This document shows positions 40,976 through 42,522 of a DNA stretch of 42,522 nucleotides, in pieces. The stretch covers positions 1 to 42,522 of the forward strand of contig CACKZV010000009.1 of NCBI GenBank assembly GCA_902604795.1, written 5' to 3'. Below the pieces are notes generated by a model. The model did no database searches, was not told the origin of the DNA, and saw only the letters and a program-made list of their open reading frames with translations. Position 1 is the first letter of the stretch; every line of letters begins with the position of its first letter. The position numbers and the translations under genes are program-made. The DNA comes from an uncultured Pelagibacteraceae bacterium (GTDB lineage Bacteria > Pseudomonadota > Alphaproteobacteria > Pelagibacterales > Pelagibacteraceae).

Positions 40976-42022
40976 ATGAATAATCAACCAAAAATAACGT
41001 GTTCAAATGTTTGGAAATTATTTGGTTCTGACGAACAAAGAATAATTAAAGATTTAGATAAAAGTTTATCAATAAAAGAAGTTCAAGAAAAAACCGGACA
41101 TGTGGTTGCAGTAAAAGATGTTAGCTTTTCAATTGAGAAAGGTGAGACATTTGTTGTAATGGGTTTATCGGGAAGCGGAAAATCAACCTTAGTTAGATGT
41201 ATTTCAAGATTAATTGAACCAACGTCTGGAACAGTAAAAATGGATGATGTTGACGTAACGAAAATGAGCGGAAAAGAATTATTAGATTTAAGAAGAAATA
41301 AAATGAGCATGGTTTTTCAACATTTTGGTTTATTTCCACATAGAACAGTTGTGGAGAATATTGGATATGGTTTAGAGATTAGAGGAAATAAAAAAAATGA
41401 TAGAGTAGAAAAATCAATGGAAGTTTTAAAAATGGTTGGTTTAGAAGGTTGGCACAATAATTATCCAAGAGAACTATCAGGAGGAATGCAACAAAGGGTG
41501 GGTTTAGCTCGTGCATTAGCTGTAGATCCAGAAATTTTAATTTTTGATGAACCCTTTTCAGCATTAGATCCATTAATTAGAAGAGAAATGCAGGATGAAC
41601 TATTAAAGATTCAAGAAAAGTTACAGAAGACTATGGTATTTATTACTCATGATTTCTTAGAGGCAATTAAAATGGGTGATCATATTGCAATTATGAAAGA
41701 TGGAGAAGTTTCTCAAGTAGGGACACCAGAGGAAATAGTTGCTAACCCCAAAGATCAATATGTAAAAGATTTTTGCGAAGATGTACCAAAATACAAAGTC
41801 CTTAGTGCAAGCAAAGTAATGAGGGAAGAATGTTGTGACGATACAAAAAAAATGTTTGAAAACGGATCAAATAATATTCCTCACAATTCAAAAATAGAAA
41901 CTTTAATTGATAAGCTTGTAGATACAGATCAGAAATTTCCAGTGGTTAATAGTGAGACAGGTGAGCTTATTGGTGAAATTGATAGAGCAATAGTTATGAA
42001 ATCAATGAAATCTGCTAGTTAA
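40976..42022 (+). CDS. proV: Glycine betaine-type ABC transporter ATPase ProV
   Basis: A 348-residue ProV/OpuAA-type ATPase with Walker A GLSGSGKST, Q-loop MVFQHFGLFPHRTV, signature LSGGMQQRVGLARAL, Walker B ILIFDEPFSALD and the N-terminal lead TGHVVAVKDVSF. A C-terminal CBS-like region of about 90 residues (PVVNSETGELIGEIDRA) may regulate activity. Divergent from the fused permease, it is the obvious energising subunit of that system. It is similar to the ATPase at 34713-35738 in every motif and in length, so the two are paralogues. Its stop overlaps the convergent EamA gene by eight bases. Confidence 0.93.
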   Translation: MNNQPKITCSNVWKLFGSDEQRIIKDLDKSLSIKEVQEKTGHVVAVKDVSFSIEKGETFVVMGLSGSGKSTLVRCISRLIEPTSGTVKMDDVDVTKMSGKELLDLRRNKMSMVFQHFGLFPHRTVVENIGYGLEIRGNKKNDRVEKSMEVLKMVGLEGWHNNYPRELSGGMQQRVGLARALAVDPEILIFDEPFSALDPLIRREMQDELLKIQEKLQKTMVFITHDFLEAIKMGDHIAIMKDGEVSQVGTPEEIVANPKDQYVKDFCEDVPKYKVLSASKVMREECCDDTKKMFENGSNNIPHNSKIETLIDKLVDTDQKFPVVNSETGELIGEIDRAIVMKSMKSAS

Positions 42023-42522
42023 TTTCTCTACTCACCTTAGTTTTTTTTTGTTTTACTTTATCTCTCCAAATTATAATCATTCCAGCAAACACAATTACGA
42101 AAACTCCTGGAAATAATTGTTCCCAAGGAGCTTCATTAAAAAATAACCAGCCCAAAACAAATGATGAAGGAATGCCAAAATATTCAAACGAAGCCATCTT
42201 ACTTGCAGAGATTAATCTGTAAGAATAGATAAAAAGTATTGCTGCAGTACCTCCAAGAATACCAGTCAATGTCATAAGAAAAAAATCTTGAGTATTTTTT
42301 ATTTCTGCATGTCCAGTGGTCAATAAAAACAGAACAACACCACCAATTACATTAAATATTAAAGTATATAATTGAATTTTTGCTGTTGAGTGACCATCAG
42401 GTATAAATTTTAAAATTATCACACTTAATGCCCAAGCTATCGCAGTTAGAATTGGAAATATTGAGTAAAAACTAAATATGTCACTTCCTGGCTGAACAAT
42501 TAAAACAACTCCAAAAAAACCT
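42015..42522 (-). CDS. EamA/DMT family transporter, 5' truncated by window edge
   Basis: The frame stays open to the window edge, giving the last 168 residues of a DMT transporter; the GTG at 42422 is not the start, because coding continues upstream through GFFGVVLIVQPGSD, a typical end of the first EamA repeat. The visible part holds one full repeat (PILTAIAWALSVIILKF, then SKMASFEYFGIPSSFVLGWLFF) with about five membrane segments and a basic tail (KVKQKKTKVSR). It is the third DMT transporter of the window. It converges on proV with an eight-base overlap. Confidence 0.87.
   Translation of the reverse strand, partial: GFFGVVLIVQPGSDIFSFYSIFPILTAIAWALSVIILKFIPDGHSTAKIQLYTLIFNVIGGVVLFLLTTGHAEIKNTQDFFLMTLTGILGGTAAILFIYSYRLISASKMASFEYFGIPSSFVLGWLFFNEAPWEQLFPGVFVIVFAGMIIIWRDKVKQKKTKVSREIN

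Overview
The window looks like part of a streamlined, very AT-rich marine alphaproteobacterium, most like the SAR11/Pelagibacterales group. The signs are A/T-loaded codons, almost no non-coding space (no gap reaches 300 bases, most are under 40), many start/stop overlaps (ATGA, GTGA, TAATG), several Liv- and ProU-type uptake systems, and no classical transcription regulator anywhere. There is no rRNA or other phylogenetic marker here, so the group assignment is an inference from style and gene families. I found no tRNA, rRNA, CRISPR array, insertion sequence or phage gene.

Layout. (1) 1-2175: the end of a DUF1479 dioxygenase-like gene, a glutaredoxin, a small DUF2805/TIGR03643 protein and a LysE-family exporter with an inverted repeat over its ribosome binding site. 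(2) 2268-10436, plus strand: a complete branched-chain-amino-acid-type ABC importer (binding protein, terminator, LivH, an unknown 60-residue protein, LivM, LivG, LivF), overlapping on into AzlC/AzlD, an exported pentapeptide-repeat protein, glutarate 2-hydroxylase GlaH and a ProC-like reductase. (3) 10451-16166: a second Liv-type importer in the order G-F-H-M, an ArgO/LysE-like exporter, and a convergent binding protein behind a strong terminator. (4) 16240-22801, minus strand: luciferase-like monooxygenase, TPP enzyme, DUF1185 protein, alpha/beta hydrolase, aldehyde dehydrogenase and EamA transporter, which look like an unassigned catabolic operon. (5) 22902-29331, minus strand: class II aldolase, CitE-like lyase, betainyl-CoA-thioesterase-like protein, TauD-like oxygenase, BetA-like GMC oxidoreductase, EamA transporter and an IPNS-like oxygenase. 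(6) 29367-33046, plus strand: DUF849/BKACE enzyme, L-carnitine dehydrogenase, a second luciferase-like monooxygenase and a second alpha/beta hydrolase. (7) 33051-42522: SDR, PhyH-like oxygenase and ProV ATPase (one operon), gamma-butyrobetaine dioxygenase, a short glycerophosphodiesterase, a glycine-betaine-type ABC system (binding protein, fused double permease, divergent ProV), and a partial EamA gene.

How the parts fit. The right half reads as a quaternary-amine island. A ProU-type importer takes up betaine-like compounds. Gamma-butyrobetaine dioxygenase would make L-carnitine, carnitine dehydrogenase would make 3-dehydrocarnitine, the DUF849 enzyme would split it with acetyl-CoA to betainyl-CoA and acetoacetate, and the hot-dog thioesterase would release glycine betaine. 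The glycerophosphodiesterase and the BetA-like enzyme could feed the same betaine pool from glycerophosphocholine and choline. Around this route sit enzymes without an obvious step, including two luciferase-like monooxygenase/alpha-beta hydrolase pairs. In total the window encodes six proteins that look like Fe(II)/2-oxoglutarate-type oxygenases. These roles are inferred from family resemblance read by eye; no database search was run.
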